A stretch of DNA of 63,955 bases, from NCBI GenBank assembly GCA_963540515.1, contig CAUTNA010000005.1, forward strand, positions 1 to 63,955. The letters run 5' to 3'. Under the pieces are notes generated by a model. The model searched no databases and was not told where the DNA came from. It saw only the letters and a list, made by a program, of their open reading frames with translations. Below are positions 9,060 to 16,936 of the stretch, piece by piece; position 1 is the stretch's first letter, and every line of letters begins with the position of its first letter. The stretch comes from JAFGMC01 sp963540515. GTDB lineage: Bacteria; Pseudomonadota; Alphaproteobacteria; Rs-D84. Both the position numbers and the translations under genes were made by a program.

Positions 9060-9431
9060 ATGAAAAAAATATTATTATTGATTTCTATTGTTTTACTCAG
9101 TGCTTGTTCTGCTACAATTGGTAATAAAGAAATGAAGTCCAGTAGATCTGGAATAAGTTCACAGATGAAGGAAATAAAGAATAAGAGTGATCTTAAAGCA
9201 AAATTTGGAAGTCCATATTTGATTTTTTCTAAAGATTCAAATGAAGTTTATGAATATAGAAAGATTAGTGGAGAAGGAAGGTATCATTGGTTATTGCCAA
9301 TTGCTGGTTGGATTATATCTGCTTTCCAAGATAACTATACTTTTAGAGAAACCAATCTTTTCGTATCTTTTGATAAGAAAGATAATATTAAAGATTATAA
9401 AATTGTTAAAACTGGTGGAACATCAGACTAA
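9060..9431 (+). CDS. Small BamE/SmpA-like lipoprotein
   Basis: 123 residues with lipobox LLSAC (Cys 16). The mature region has the helix-helix-strand pattern of BamE/SmpA relatives: a segment reading LKAKFGSPYLIF, then VYEYRK, and a final strand pair around LFVSFDKKDNIKDYK. BamE itself is an accessory of the outer-membrane barrel assembly machine. Whether this copy belongs to the BAM complex or is only fold-related cannot be told. It lies 11 nt after the preceding lipoprotein gene in the olsB operon. Confidence 0.6.
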   Translation: MKKILLLISIVLLSACSATIGNKEMKSSRSGISSQMKEIKNKSDLKAKFGSPYLIFSKDSNEVYEYRKISGEGRYHWLLPIAGWIISAFQDNYTFRETNLFVSFDKKDNIKDYKIVKTGGTSD

Positions 9432-9446
9432 GTTTGTGGCGCTTTT

Positions 9447-10253
9447 GTGATTAGTTTTTTTAATTTTGTAATAACATCATTTAGATTTGTATTTGCTTGG
9501 TTTGTAATTATTTTACAACTTCCTGTTATATTCTGTTTACCAAAAGGTAAAATATCGGTTTTATATATGTCTTTTTTTATGAAACTGGTAATGTTTATTG
9601 CTGGAATAAAGGTTAAAGTTAATGGAACTATATCAAATAAAAGACCTCTTTTAGTTGTTTCTAATCATATATCTGTTTTTGAATTGCCTGCTTTTTCAGT
9701 TGCTTTTAGAGGAAGTTTTTTTGCTAAAAAAGAATTAAGTAAATTTCCTCTTGTTGGTTGGATTTCAAAGAAGTTTGGAGTTATATTTTTGGATAGGAAT
9801 CCAATGCATGTAATAGAGGCATCTAAAACTTTTGAAACACAGATGAAAAAAGCAAGTTATCCTATGTTTATTTTTCCAGAGGGTACAACAACAAATGGTG
9901 CATATGTAAAACAATTTAAAAGTAGTTTATTTCATTTTATGGAAAGATCAGAAGTAAGTATTCAACCTGTTTGTATAACTTATAAATATAAAGATGGAAG
10001 TTTGATTGATAAAAATACTTTAGCTGAAGATTTTGCATATTTTGATAATGCTAAACAAGATATTGGTCCTTTTTGTACAAAAGAAAGATCTTGGGTTGCT
10101 CAAGTTTTTCATGTAATAAAATTGGGTGGTTTTTTGATAGAAATTACAGTTTTAAAAGACAGAATTTATTTTGATAGAGACAGAAAATTTATAGCAAAAG
10201 ATTTGCATGAATCTGTTTCAAGTAGTTATAAAAAAATAATGAAGGGTTTTTAA
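9447..10253 (+). CDS. 1-acyl-sn-glycerol-3-phosphate-type acyltransferase (PlsC/OlsA family)
   Basis: 268 residues from a GTG start; no in-frame ATG is placed before the first membrane segment. An N-terminal hydrophobic segment anchors it to the inner membrane. The acyltransferase motifs are visible: H74-x4-E79 in NHISVFE (block I, with Glu in place of the commonest Asp, a variant seen in alphaproteobacterial members) and FPEGTT around residues 143-148 (block III). It esterifies a lyso-lipid with acyl-ACP. Next to olsB, the likely product is ornithine lipid (OlsA role), but ordinary phosphatidic acid synthesis (PlsC) is possible. proS starts one base after its stop. Confidence 0.8.
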   Translation: MISFFNFVITSFRFVFAWFVIILQLPVIFCLPKGKISVLYMSFFMKLVMFIAGIKVKVNGTISNKRPLLVVSNHISVFELPAFSVAFRGSFFAKKELSKFPLVGWISKKFGVIFLDRNPMHVIEASKTFETQMKKASYPMFIFPEGTTTNGAYVKQFKSSLFHFMERSEVSIQPVCITYKYKDGSLIDKNTLAEDFAYFDNAKQDIGPFCTKERSWVAQVFHVIKLGGFLIEITVLKDRIYFDRDRKFIAKDLHESVSSSYKKIMKGF

Positions 10254-10254
10254 A

Positions 10255-11685
10255 ATGAAAACTGCTATAACTCCAACAAGACAAGAAGATTTTAATACTT
10301 GGTATCAGAATTTAATAGTTGAAGCTGATTTAGCTGAAAATTCACCAGTACGTGGTTGCATGACTGTAAAGCCATATGGTTGGGCAATTTGGGAATTAAT
10401 GAAAAATGAAATGGATAAAAGGATAAAATCAAGAGATGTAAATAATGTTTGTTTTCCTCTACTTATTCCAATTGATTTTTTAAGTAAAGAAGCAGATCAC
10501 GTTGATAAGTTTGCAAAAGAGTGTGCAGTTGTAACACATTACAGGTTAAAAAAAATAGATGGTAAAATAAAACCAGATCCAGAATCTTGTTTAACAGAAC
10601 CTTATATCATAAGACCAACTTCAGAAACAATTATTGGTGAAGCCATGTCAAGATGGGTTAAATCGTACAGAGATTTACCACTTAAATTAAATCAGTGGGT
10701 CAATGTTATGCGTTGGGAGATGAGAACAAGAATTTTTTTAAGGACTTCTGAATTTTATTGGCAAGAAGGACATAATGCTTTTAAAGATCATGAATCTGCA
10801 ACTAGAGATGCTAAAGAAATGCTTTTTGTATACTATAATTATATGCGTGATATTTTAGCTATTGATGGAATTATTGGAGAAAAAACTCCAGAAGAACGTT
10901 TTGGTGGAGCAGATCATACCTATACGGTTGAACAAATTATGCAAGATGGTAAAGCCTTGCAATCTGCAACCAGTCATAATTTAGGTCAACATTTTTCAAA
11001 GGCTTTTGATATTAAATTTTTAAATGAAGGTGGTGTTTTAGAAAATGCTTGGACAACAAGTTGGGGATCTACCACTCGTATGATGGGGGCATTATTTATG
11101 AGTCATTCTGATGATGATGGATTAATTTTACCTCCAAGTGTTGCTCCATATCAAATTGTTGTAATTCCTGTTGTTAAAACAGAAAATCAAGATAAAGTTT
11201 TTGAGTATGCTAAAAAAGTTGGAAATTACTTAGAAAAAAAAGGAATAAGAGTTTTGACTGATTTATCTGATAATAGAAGTTCTGATAAAATCTGGAATTG
11301 GATAAAAAAAGGTGTTCCACTTCGTATTGAAGTTGGTGAAAAAGAATTAAATGATTCTTCAATTACTTTTACTCGTAGAGATATTGGAAAAGAATCAAAG
11401 AGAACTTTAAAATTAGAAGAGTGTGATCTAGTTTCTCTTTTAGATACTATTCAAAAAGATATGTTGATTTTAAGCACAGAAAGAAATAAAAAAATGATAA
11501 CAGAAGTTTCTTCTTTGAAGGAATTAGAAGTTAATTTATCAGAAGGAAAAATTGGATTCTTCAAATTAGAGTATAATAAAACATTGAATAAAGAATTTGA
11601 AGAGTTATCTGATAAATATAAAATCTCAAGAAGATGCTTAGATTATCTAAATCCTGAGTTTGTATATGTTGCAAAATCTTATTAA
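10255..11685 (+). CDS. proS: Prolyl-tRNA synthetase, archaeal/eukaryotic type
   Basis: 476 residues. Class II motifs are clear: motif 2 around RTRIFLRTSEFYWQEGH and motif 3 around GALFMSHSDDDGLILPP. There is no editing insertion between motifs 2 and 3. TEPYIIRPTSE and the C-terminal domain ending in Tyr (YVAKSY) mark the archaeal/eukaryotic-type ProRS (~480 residues), not the ~570-residue bacterial form. It charges tRNA-Pro with proline in the cytoplasm. Translation is probably coupled to the acyltransferase (1-nt gap). Few alphaproteobacteria use this type, so an old transfer is likely. Confidence 0.9.
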   Translation: MKTAITPTRQEDFNTWYQNLIVEADLAENSPVRGCMTVKPYGWAIWELMKNEMDKRIKSRDVNNVCFPLLIPIDFLSKEADHVDKFAKECAVVTHYRLKKIDGKIKPDPESCLTEPYIIRPTSETIIGEAMSRWVKSYRDLPLKLNQWVNVMRWEMRTRIFLRTSEFYWQEGHNAFKDHESATRDAKEMLFVYYNYMRDILAIDGIIGEKTPEERFGGADHTYTVEQIMQDGKALQSATSHNLGQHFSKAFDIKFLNEGGVLENAWTTSWGSTTRMMGALFMSHSDDDGLILPPSVAPYQIVVIPVVKTENQDKVFEYAKKVGNYLEKKGIRVLTDLSDNRSSDKIWNWIKKGVPLRIEVGEKELNDSSITFTRRDIGKESKRTLKLEECDLVSLLDTIQKDMLILSTERNKKMITEVSSLKELEVNLSEGKIGFFKLEYNKTLNKEFEELSDKYKISRRCLDYLNPEFVYVAKSY

Positions 11686-11712
11686 AAAAGGACTTTTGAA
11701 AGTCCTTTTTTA
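11684..11712. terminator. Bidirectional intrinsic terminator
   Basis: AAAAAAGGACTTT and AAAGTCCTTTTTT form a stem with a short TG-centred loop between the convergent proS (+) and lgt (-). The first bases overlap the proS stop. Confidence 0.85.
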
Positions 11713-11716
11713 ATTA

Positions 11717-12559
11717 TTATTTTAACTTATTTTTCTTTACATTTATAATTGATGTAATAAGTATTATAATTGATGCTAAAAACATCAAAAAAGATAAAAG
11801 TTGTCCCATGGTAAGTCCCCAAGAGGTTAAGAATCCAAGTTGTTCATCTGGTTGTCTAAAGAGTTCACATAGTATTCTAAATATTGAATATAAAGTTCCA
11901 AATATACCTGATAAGATACCTTTATAATTTTTTAATTTTGTAAATTTATATAAAGAAATCATTATAATAAATAAAACAAAACCTTCTAAAAATGCTTCAT
12001 AAAGAGGACTTGGATGACGTGGTTCTTTTGTAAAACCTTCAAAAATAATTCCCCAAGGTTTATTTGTAATTCTACCCATTACTTCCATATTTATAAAATT
12101 TGCTATTCTTCCAAAGAAAAGTCCAATTGGTGCAATTATCGCAAAAATATCAAATATTTTAAATGAATCTTTTAAATTTTCTAAAAGAGTATATTTTTTT
12201 TCTTTATTAAGTTTTATTATAAATAAATAAATAGAAGTTAAAATTCCAATAAGACCACCGTGAAAACTCATGCCTCCTTTCCAGACTGCAATTATGTCAA
12301 TCGGATTTTCTAAAAAATAAGGTAAGTTATAAAATAAAACATATCCAAGTCTTCCACCTAGAATAACTCCAAGTATTGAATAAGTAAGAAAATCATCTAA
12401 TTCTTTTTTTGTAAAATTTAAGTTTTGTTTAAAAGATATTTTTTTAAAAAGAAAATAACAAATTATAAAAGATATTATGTATGCAAGGGCATACCAACGA
12501 ATATCAAAGCCCAATATTGAAACTGCAACAGGAGAGATAGGTGATATAGTTAATGACAT
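11717..12559 (-). CDS. lgt: Prolipoprotein diacylglyceryl transferase
   Basis: 280 residues from the ATG at 12559. An upstream in-frame ATG (12625) gives a non-homologous 22-residue leader and is rejected. Seven membrane segments are visible, with the Lgt signature GRIANFINMEVMGR, the FHGGLIG His-Gly-Gly motif, and RHPSPLYEA. The enzyme moves diacylglycerol from phosphatidylglycerol to the lipobox cysteine of prolipoproteins, which fits the many lipoproteins in this window. It is divergent from the BAX-inhibitor-type gene at 12636 with a short shared intergenic region. Confidence 0.93.
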   Translation of the reverse strand: MSLTISPISPVAVSILGFDIRWYALAYIISFIICYFLFKKISFKQNLNFTKKELDDFLTYSILGVILGGRLGYVLFYNLPYFLENPIDIIAVWKGGMSFHGGLIGILTSIYLFIIKLNKEKKYTLLENLKDSFKIFDIFAIIAPIGLFFGRIANFINMEVMGRITNKPWGIIFEGFTKEPRHPSPLYEAFLEGFVLFIIMISLYKFTKLKNYKGILSGIFGTLYSIFRILCELFRQPDEQLGFLTSWGLTMGQLLSFLMFLASIIILITSIINVKKNKLK

Positions 12560-12635
12560 TTTATAATCTTTTTTAATCTTGAATTTTATATTATCTATAT
12601 TTATATTATAACATGTATAAAGCAAGAGGAAAAAT

Positions 12636-13337
12636 ATGGTTGTTAAAAAAATATCAAAGAAAGATAATGATATAGGCTTATATATGCAAAGAATTTTTGC
12701 TATTATGTTTGGAGCTGTTGGATTAACTGCACTTATTTGTTATTTAACTATTTATATGGGTGGACTTTCTTTATTTTTTACTCCTTCTGGTGTATCTCCT
12801 CTTTATTATATTGTTGTTTTTGGAGCTTTTGGACTTTCTATTTATGCACAAGTTCGAGCGTTCAGTTTAAAGCCAAGTACAGCGATACTTTTACTTGCAA
12901 TATATTCTGGATTAATTGGTTTTGGTATGGCACCTTTTATATTTAGTGTTTTAAAAGTAAATCCAGTATCAATATTTTATGCTTTTGTAGTAGCGTCTCT
13001 TATGTTTGGTTGTATGGCGCTTTTTGGTTATAAAACTTTAAAAAATCTTTCTTTTCTTGGTGTGTTTTTACAAATGGGTATGATTGGGTTAATACTTGTT
13101 TCATTATTTTCTATTTTCTTTCCAATTGGATCTAGTTTTACAACAATTATATGTTTGTTTGGTGTTCTTATATTTGCTTTATTTACAGCATATGATATTC
13201 AAAATTTAAAACTTGCATATTCTGAGATGTCTGATGATCTTCAGAAAAATCAATTAGCAGTTTTAGGAGCATTGCATTTATATATATCTTTTATTGCAAT
13301 GTTTAGATATGTTTTACAATTATTAGACAGGAGATAA
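12636..13337 (+). CDS. BAX inhibitor-1 / YccA-type membrane protein
   Basis: 233 residues with about seven hydrophobic helices and the family end pattern TAYDIQNLK...LGALHLYISFIAMFRYVLQLL. The bacterial relatives (YccA, YbhL) are integral inner-membrane proteins linked to FtsH modulation or cation leak. A GAGGA ribosome site precedes the ATG. A ferredoxin gene starts 4 nt after its stop, so the two are co-transcribed. The physiological role here is not clear. Confidence 0.88.
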   Translation: MVVKKISKKDNDIGLYMQRIFAIMFGAVGLTALICYLTIYMGGLSLFFTPSGVSPLYYIVVFGAFGLSIYAQVRAFSLKPSTAILLLAIYSGLIGFGMAPFIFSVLKVNPVSIFYAFVVASLMFGCMALFGYKTLKNLSFLGVFLQMGMIGLILVSLFSIFFPIGSSFTTIICLFGVLIFALFTAYDIQNLKLAYSEMSDDLQKNQLAVLGALHLYISFIAMFRYVLQLLDRR

Positions 13338-13341
13338 TATT

Positions 13342-13521
13342 ATGGCATATAAAATAAATCCATCCGCATGTATTGGTTGTCATACTTGTATGGCAGGTTG
13401 TCCAGTTGGTGCTATCAGTGTTACAGAAGATGGTAAATGTAAAATAGATCCATCGAAATGTATTGATTGTGGAACCTGTTTTAGCGTTTGTCCAGTTGGC
13501 GCAATATCCCACGATGTATAA
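13342..13521 (+). CDS. 2[4Fe-4S] ferredoxin
   Basis: 59 residues, small enough to be missed by length filters. Two complete CxxCxxCxxxCP motifs are present: Cys 10, 13, 16, 20 and Cys 40, 43, 46, 50, each followed by VGAIS. This is the clostridial-type low-potential ferredoxin that carries electrons for enzymes such as pyruvate:ferredoxin oxidoreductase, so it implies at least partly anaerobic metabolism. The ribosome site AGGAGA overlaps the end of the upstream gene. A hairpin terminator follows. Confidence 0.93.
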   Translation: MAYKINPSACIGCHTCMAGCPVGAISVTEDGKCKIDPSKCIDCGTCFSVCPVGAISHDV

Positions 13522-13537
13522 ATTGAATTATGTGTTT

Positions 13538-13566
13538 AAAAAAAGGTGCGTTAATGCACCTTTTTT
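13538..13566 (+). terminator. Intrinsic terminator after the ferredoxin gene
   Basis: AAAAAAAGGTGC pairs with GCACCTTTTTT over a short GTTAAT loop, with a T-run at its end, 17 nt after the ferredoxin stop. Confidence 0.87.
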
Positions 13567-13624
13567 ATTAGATAAAATAAATCTTATAACATATAATAAA
13601 ATCAAAAAATATTGAGGTTTTTGT

Positions 13625-14980
13625 ATGTCTGATATTAATGATATAGTTTCTCTTTGTAAAAGACGTGGTTTTATTTTCTCTGGATCAGAAATTTATGGTG
13701 GTATGACAGGTACTTATGATTATGGTCCTTATGGGGTTGAATTATTGCTTAATATAAAAAAACTTTGGTGGAATAGTCTTATTTATCAAAGAGATGATAT
13801 AAAAGGAATAGATGCTTCTTTAATTACAAATAAACTTTTATGGAAGTATTCAGGACATGAATCTAATTTTTCTGATCCTCTTGTTGAATGTAAAAAATGT
13901 GGTGCAAGAATGCGTCAAGATAAAATGAAAGATTCAACAAAATGTGATAATTGTGGAAGTCATGAATTAATAGAACCAAGGCAATATTTATTAATGATGG
14001 GACTTTCTGTAGGTCCTGTTGCAAATAGTGAAATAAACGCATATTTAAGACCAGAGACAGCAACAACAACATATGTTAATTTTAAAAATGTTTTAGACTC
14101 TTGTTCAGCAAAATTACCATTTGGTATTGCACAAATTGGTAAAGCTTTCAGGAATGAAATATCCCCCAGAGGTTTTGTCTTTAGAATGAGGGAATTTGAA
14201 CAGGCAGAAATGCAATATTTTGTAGATCCTTTAAAAGATGAAGAAAATTTTGAAATGTGGAAAAAAATTCGTATGGATTGGTGGGTAAATAAACTTGGTA
14301 TTCCAAGCGATAAATTAAGATTTAAACCTCATGATAAACTTGCACACTATGCAAAAAGTGCAGTTGATATAGAATATAGCTTTCCAGATGGTTTTGATGA
14401 AGTTGAAGGTATTCATAATCGTCAGGATTTTGATTTAGGTTCACACACCAAAGATCAAGATAAGTTTGATATTTCTGCAAAAGTTATAAAAAATACTGAC
14501 AGTATTTTTAAGTTATCATACACAGATGTAAATACTAACAGAACTTTTATCCCTTATGTTATTGAAACTGCAATGGGTGTTAATCGTGCAATGCTTGCTG
14601 TTTTATTAAATGCGTATTCTGAAGAAGAATTAGAAAACGGAAATAAAAGAGTTGTGTTAAAGTTAAAACCAAGTTTATCACCTGTAAAAGTTGCTGTAAT
14701 ACCTCTTGCAAAAAATGTTCCAGAACTCTTAGAAATATCTAATAATATAGTAAAAGATTTAAGAGAATTACAGATTGGAAAAATAGAATTGGAAAACTCT
14801 GGAAATATAGGAAAATCTTATAGAAGACATGATGAAATTGGAACTCCTGTTTGTATAACTGTGGATCACCAAGCACTAAAAGATAAAACTGTAACAATCA
14901 GGTACAGAGATACAATGAAGCAAGAAAGACTAAAAATTGAAGAAATAAAAGAAAAAGTTTTATCTATAATGAGCAATTAA
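13625..14980 (+). CDS. glyQS: Glycyl-tRNA synthetase, alpha2 (single-chain) type
   Basis: 451 residues. It starts with the family-typical DIVSLCKRRGFIF...GPYG region, has a Zn-ribbon (CKKCGAR...CDNCG, about residues 88-118), motif 2 around FRNEISPRGFVFRMREFEQ, motif 3 near the AMGVNRAML segment, and a C-terminal anticodon-binding domain. This is the homodimeric GlyRS of Gram-positives, Thermus, archaea and eukaryotes. Most Proteobacteria use the unrelated alpha2beta2 glyQ/glyS enzyme. It makes Gly-tRNA in the cytoplasm. A GAGG site supports the ATG, and tRNA-Ser lies 45 nt downstream on the same strand. The enzyme type suggests gene replacement by transfer. Confidence 0.92.
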   Translation: MSDINDIVSLCKRRGFIFSGSEIYGGMTGTYDYGPYGVELLLNIKKLWWNSLIYQRDDIKGIDASLITNKLLWKYSGHESNFSDPLVECKKCGARMRQDKMKDSTKCDNCGSHELIEPRQYLLMMGLSVGPVANSEINAYLRPETATTTYVNFKNVLDSCSAKLPFGIAQIGKAFRNEISPRGFVFRMREFEQAEMQYFVDPLKDEENFEMWKKIRMDWWVNKLGIPSDKLRFKPHDKLAHYAKSAVDIEYSFPDGFDEVEGIHNRQDFDLGSHTKDQDKFDISAKVIKNTDSIFKLSYTDVNTNRTFIPYVIETAMGVNRAMLAVLLNAYSEEELENGNKRVVLKLKPSLSPVKVAVIPLAKNVPELLEISNNIVKDLRELQIGKIELENSGNIGKSYRRHDEIGTPVCITVDHQALKDKTVTIRYRDTMKQERLKIEEIKEKVLSIMSN

Positions 14981-15025
14981 ATCTTTCTTGATTTTTGCTT
15001 TAAACTTAAGTAATCTAAGAAAGTC

Positions 15026-15115
15026 GGACAGATGGCAGAGCGGTCGAATGTGACGGTCTTGAAAACCGCTGAGGATGCAAGTCCTCCGGGGGTTCGAATC
15101 CCTCTCTGTCCGCCA
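15026..15115 (+). tRNA. tRNA-Ser (UGA anticodon)
   Basis: The acceptor arm GGACAGA pairs with TCTGTCC, with discriminator G and an encoded CCA (15113-15115). The anticodon stem CGGTC... holds a TGA anticodon. There is a long variable arm as in type II tRNAs, and a T-loop GGTTCGAATCC. The length of 90 nt fits tRNA-Ser. Confidence 0.93.
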
Positions 15116-15209
15116 GTTATTTTGGTTCCATAAATGGCTGAAATGTTCATAAAATAGTATGTTTGTATAAATAATTCTATGGATTTAGTCCTGAATTTAC
15201 TGGAAATAT

Positions 15210-15338
15210 TCAATTACTTGGATAAATATTTTTATTAGCAATTATCCTGTATTCTTGTTGTAAAAAAAATAGGGCGTGAGTCTTGGTTGTTTGTAATAAA
15301 ACCTCATCACAGTCCAAATAAATATTAAGGTAGTTCAT
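15210..15338 (-). pseudogene. Possible remnant of a HAD-superfamily hydrolase N-terminus
   Basis: A 42-residue frame beginning MNYLNIYLDCDEVLLQT resembles HAD motif I (hydrophobic strand, then D-x-D-x-V-L). It stops after YPSN, far short of any functional HAD protein. The flanking non-coding DNA between tRNA-Ser and the next gene (15116-15406) holds nothing else I recognise. The call rests on one short motif and is weak. Confidence 0.25.
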
Positions 15339-15406
15339 ATGTAAAATGGTAAACCCTATTTTATAATTTATTGATTTTTCTGTGCTTTGAACATAAAATT
15401 TGGTAC

Positions 15407-16360
15407 ATGGACAATAAAAAACAACAAATTGAAAAATTGCTTGGGGTTGGCATTGTTTCAGCAGAACGAATTGGTGGTTTTTCTGCTGAAAATTATATTG
15501 TAAGAACAAAAGATAATCATAAATTTGTTGCAAAAATTTTACGAAACAATGCAAATGTATATGTTAAACAAATAGAAAAATTAAGCCACTTATTTAATAA
15601 TAAAAGTGGAAAATTTTTTATAAAACCAATCAAAAAAGATATTCAGCATAAAATTATTATATCCAAATTTATCAAAGGCGATGTATTACATGGGGATGAT
15701 ATAAAAGAATATTTTTATGAACCAATCGCAAAAGTTTTAAAATATTATAAACGTATAAAGCTGGGTAATAACTTGAAAACCAGTTTTGATTTATATTTCA
15801 ATATAAAGGCAAGTCAAAATAAAATTAATGATATAAAAAGTAAGTTGAAAAAGACAGATTCCTATTATGAACTGGTTAAAAACATATTGGAACTAAAAAC
15901 TTCTATATTGAATAAATACAAGGAAAACGATGATTTTATTAAATGGATAAAAAATTCTAATTCTTTCGTCCACGGTGATTTTCATAATGAAAATATATTG
16001 TTTTCTAAATCTGGTGTAAAGGCGATATTAGATTTTGAATTATCTCACAGGGGAAACTCTGCAGAAGATATGGTAAATTTTGTTTGGTTTGCATTTTTAA
16101 ATAATGATTTATCAGATAAATCATTGTCCAAGGCACACGATTTCTTAAAGATATGTGAAAATGTAGTAAAAGTTTCCAAAAAAGATTTAGAAAATGCTTT
16201 CAAATTAATATTTTTACGCTTTGTACAATCGTCTGTTCTAGAAAAATCTTTAATAGAATATAAAGAATCTTTTTATGAAGGTTTATTACAAAGAGATTTG
16301 AAGAAATTTAAAGAAATTGATAATAATATGCAAACCATATTAAAAAAATTACTTGTATAA
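15407..16360 (+). CDS. Aminoglycoside/choline-kinase-like phosphotransferase
   Basis: 317 residues from the ATG at 15407; an upstream in-frame start gives a poor leader. The small-molecule kinase fold is shown by HGDFHNENIL (catalytic Asp about 191) and the metal-binding ILDFE (Asp about 209), with an N-lobe ending in a KFVAKIL strand carrying the ATP-lysine. The substrate is unknown: choline, ethanolamine, a sugar or an antibiotic are all possible. It stands alone between tRNA-Ser and an unexplained stretch, and its codon choice looks less extreme than its neighbours, suggesting accessory origin. No clear ribosome site is visible. Confidence 0.75.
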   Translation: MDNKKQQIEKLLGVGIVSAERIGGFSAENYIVRTKDNHKFVAKILRNNANVYVKQIEKLSHLFNNKSGKFFIKPIKKDIQHKIIISKFIKGDVLHGDDIKEYFYEPIAKVLKYYKRIKLGNNLKTSFDLYFNIKASQNKINDIKSKLKKTDSYYELVKNILELKTSILNKYKENDDFIKWIKNSNSFVHGDFHNENILFSKSGVKAILDFELSHRGNSAEDMVNFVWFAFLNNDLSDKSLSKAHDFLKICENVVKVSKKDLENAFKLIFLRFVQSSVLEKSLIEYKESFYEGLLQRDLKKFKEIDNNMQTILKKLLV

Positions 16361-16773
16361 AGTAAAAACTGGGATTTTTTGTATAAAATTTTCAAGGATC
16401 ATCACAAGACATAAGACATAAAAATGAAATCTCTGTATTACATATTTCTCACCCAATTAACAACGTAAATTTACAACAGTTTTTCATTGCAAAAATTGTT
16501 TTAACAACACAGATGTAAACATTTTCACATAAGCAGAATGTTATTTTCTTCTGAAAAACCTATAAGCAAAGTCTATGATGTGTATGATTATACTTAGAAA
16601 ACTTATAAAGTTTATGATTTCTTACATGCATATAAAATGATGATATATCAATTGTCAGATGTGATTGGCAGATTCTGTAGTGATTTGTTATATTTTCTGG
16701 TAAAAAAGTGATGAATATTCATATATAAACTGAATATTTATTATCATCAACTACTTATTGAAGTTTGATTTAT
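16361..16773. other. Non-coding stretch, no gene recognised
   Basis: About 410 bases without a convincing reading frame on either strand, between the kinase-like gene and the truncated repeat copy. It may be decayed accessory DNA. I see no terminator, RNA gene or repeat unit in it. Confidence 0.5.
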
Positions 16774-16935
16774 ACACTATCTGTTTTTTTGATTAAATTT
16801 ATCTATATACATATTTGCATAAAATTTAAGTTTATCTTTATTATCTTTATTAGTTGGTTCTGTTCCACCCCTAGCATATTCCTCTTTATCAAATTCTAAA
16901 AATCCTTCAACTGCTTTTGCTGAGTCAAGTAAAGA
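16774..16935 (-). pseudogene. Truncated 3' copy of a lipoprotein gene (direct repeat, left copy)
   Basis: These 162 bases match 22153-22314 with about four differences. In the minus-strand frame they encode the last ~52 residues of the lipoprotein at 22156-22596, including its stop, but lack the start, signal peptide and first half. Three of the four differences are synonymous and one changes Asn to Asp, so the copies diverged while coding. Similarity ends 3 nt beyond the stop on one side and directly at the cysS stop on the other. Confidence 0.9.
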
Positions 16936-16936
16936 A

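Noticed and set aside
9666..9683. HX4E in place of HX4D in the PlsC-type acyltransferase
   Set aside because: The Glu variant is known in alphaproteobacterial acyltransferases, so I do not count it as a defect.
14977..15213. Minus-strand frame across tRNA-Ser with a RTPGGLASSAVFKT-like peptide
   Set aside because: It is the well-known spurious antisense reading of tRNA-Ser, not a gene.
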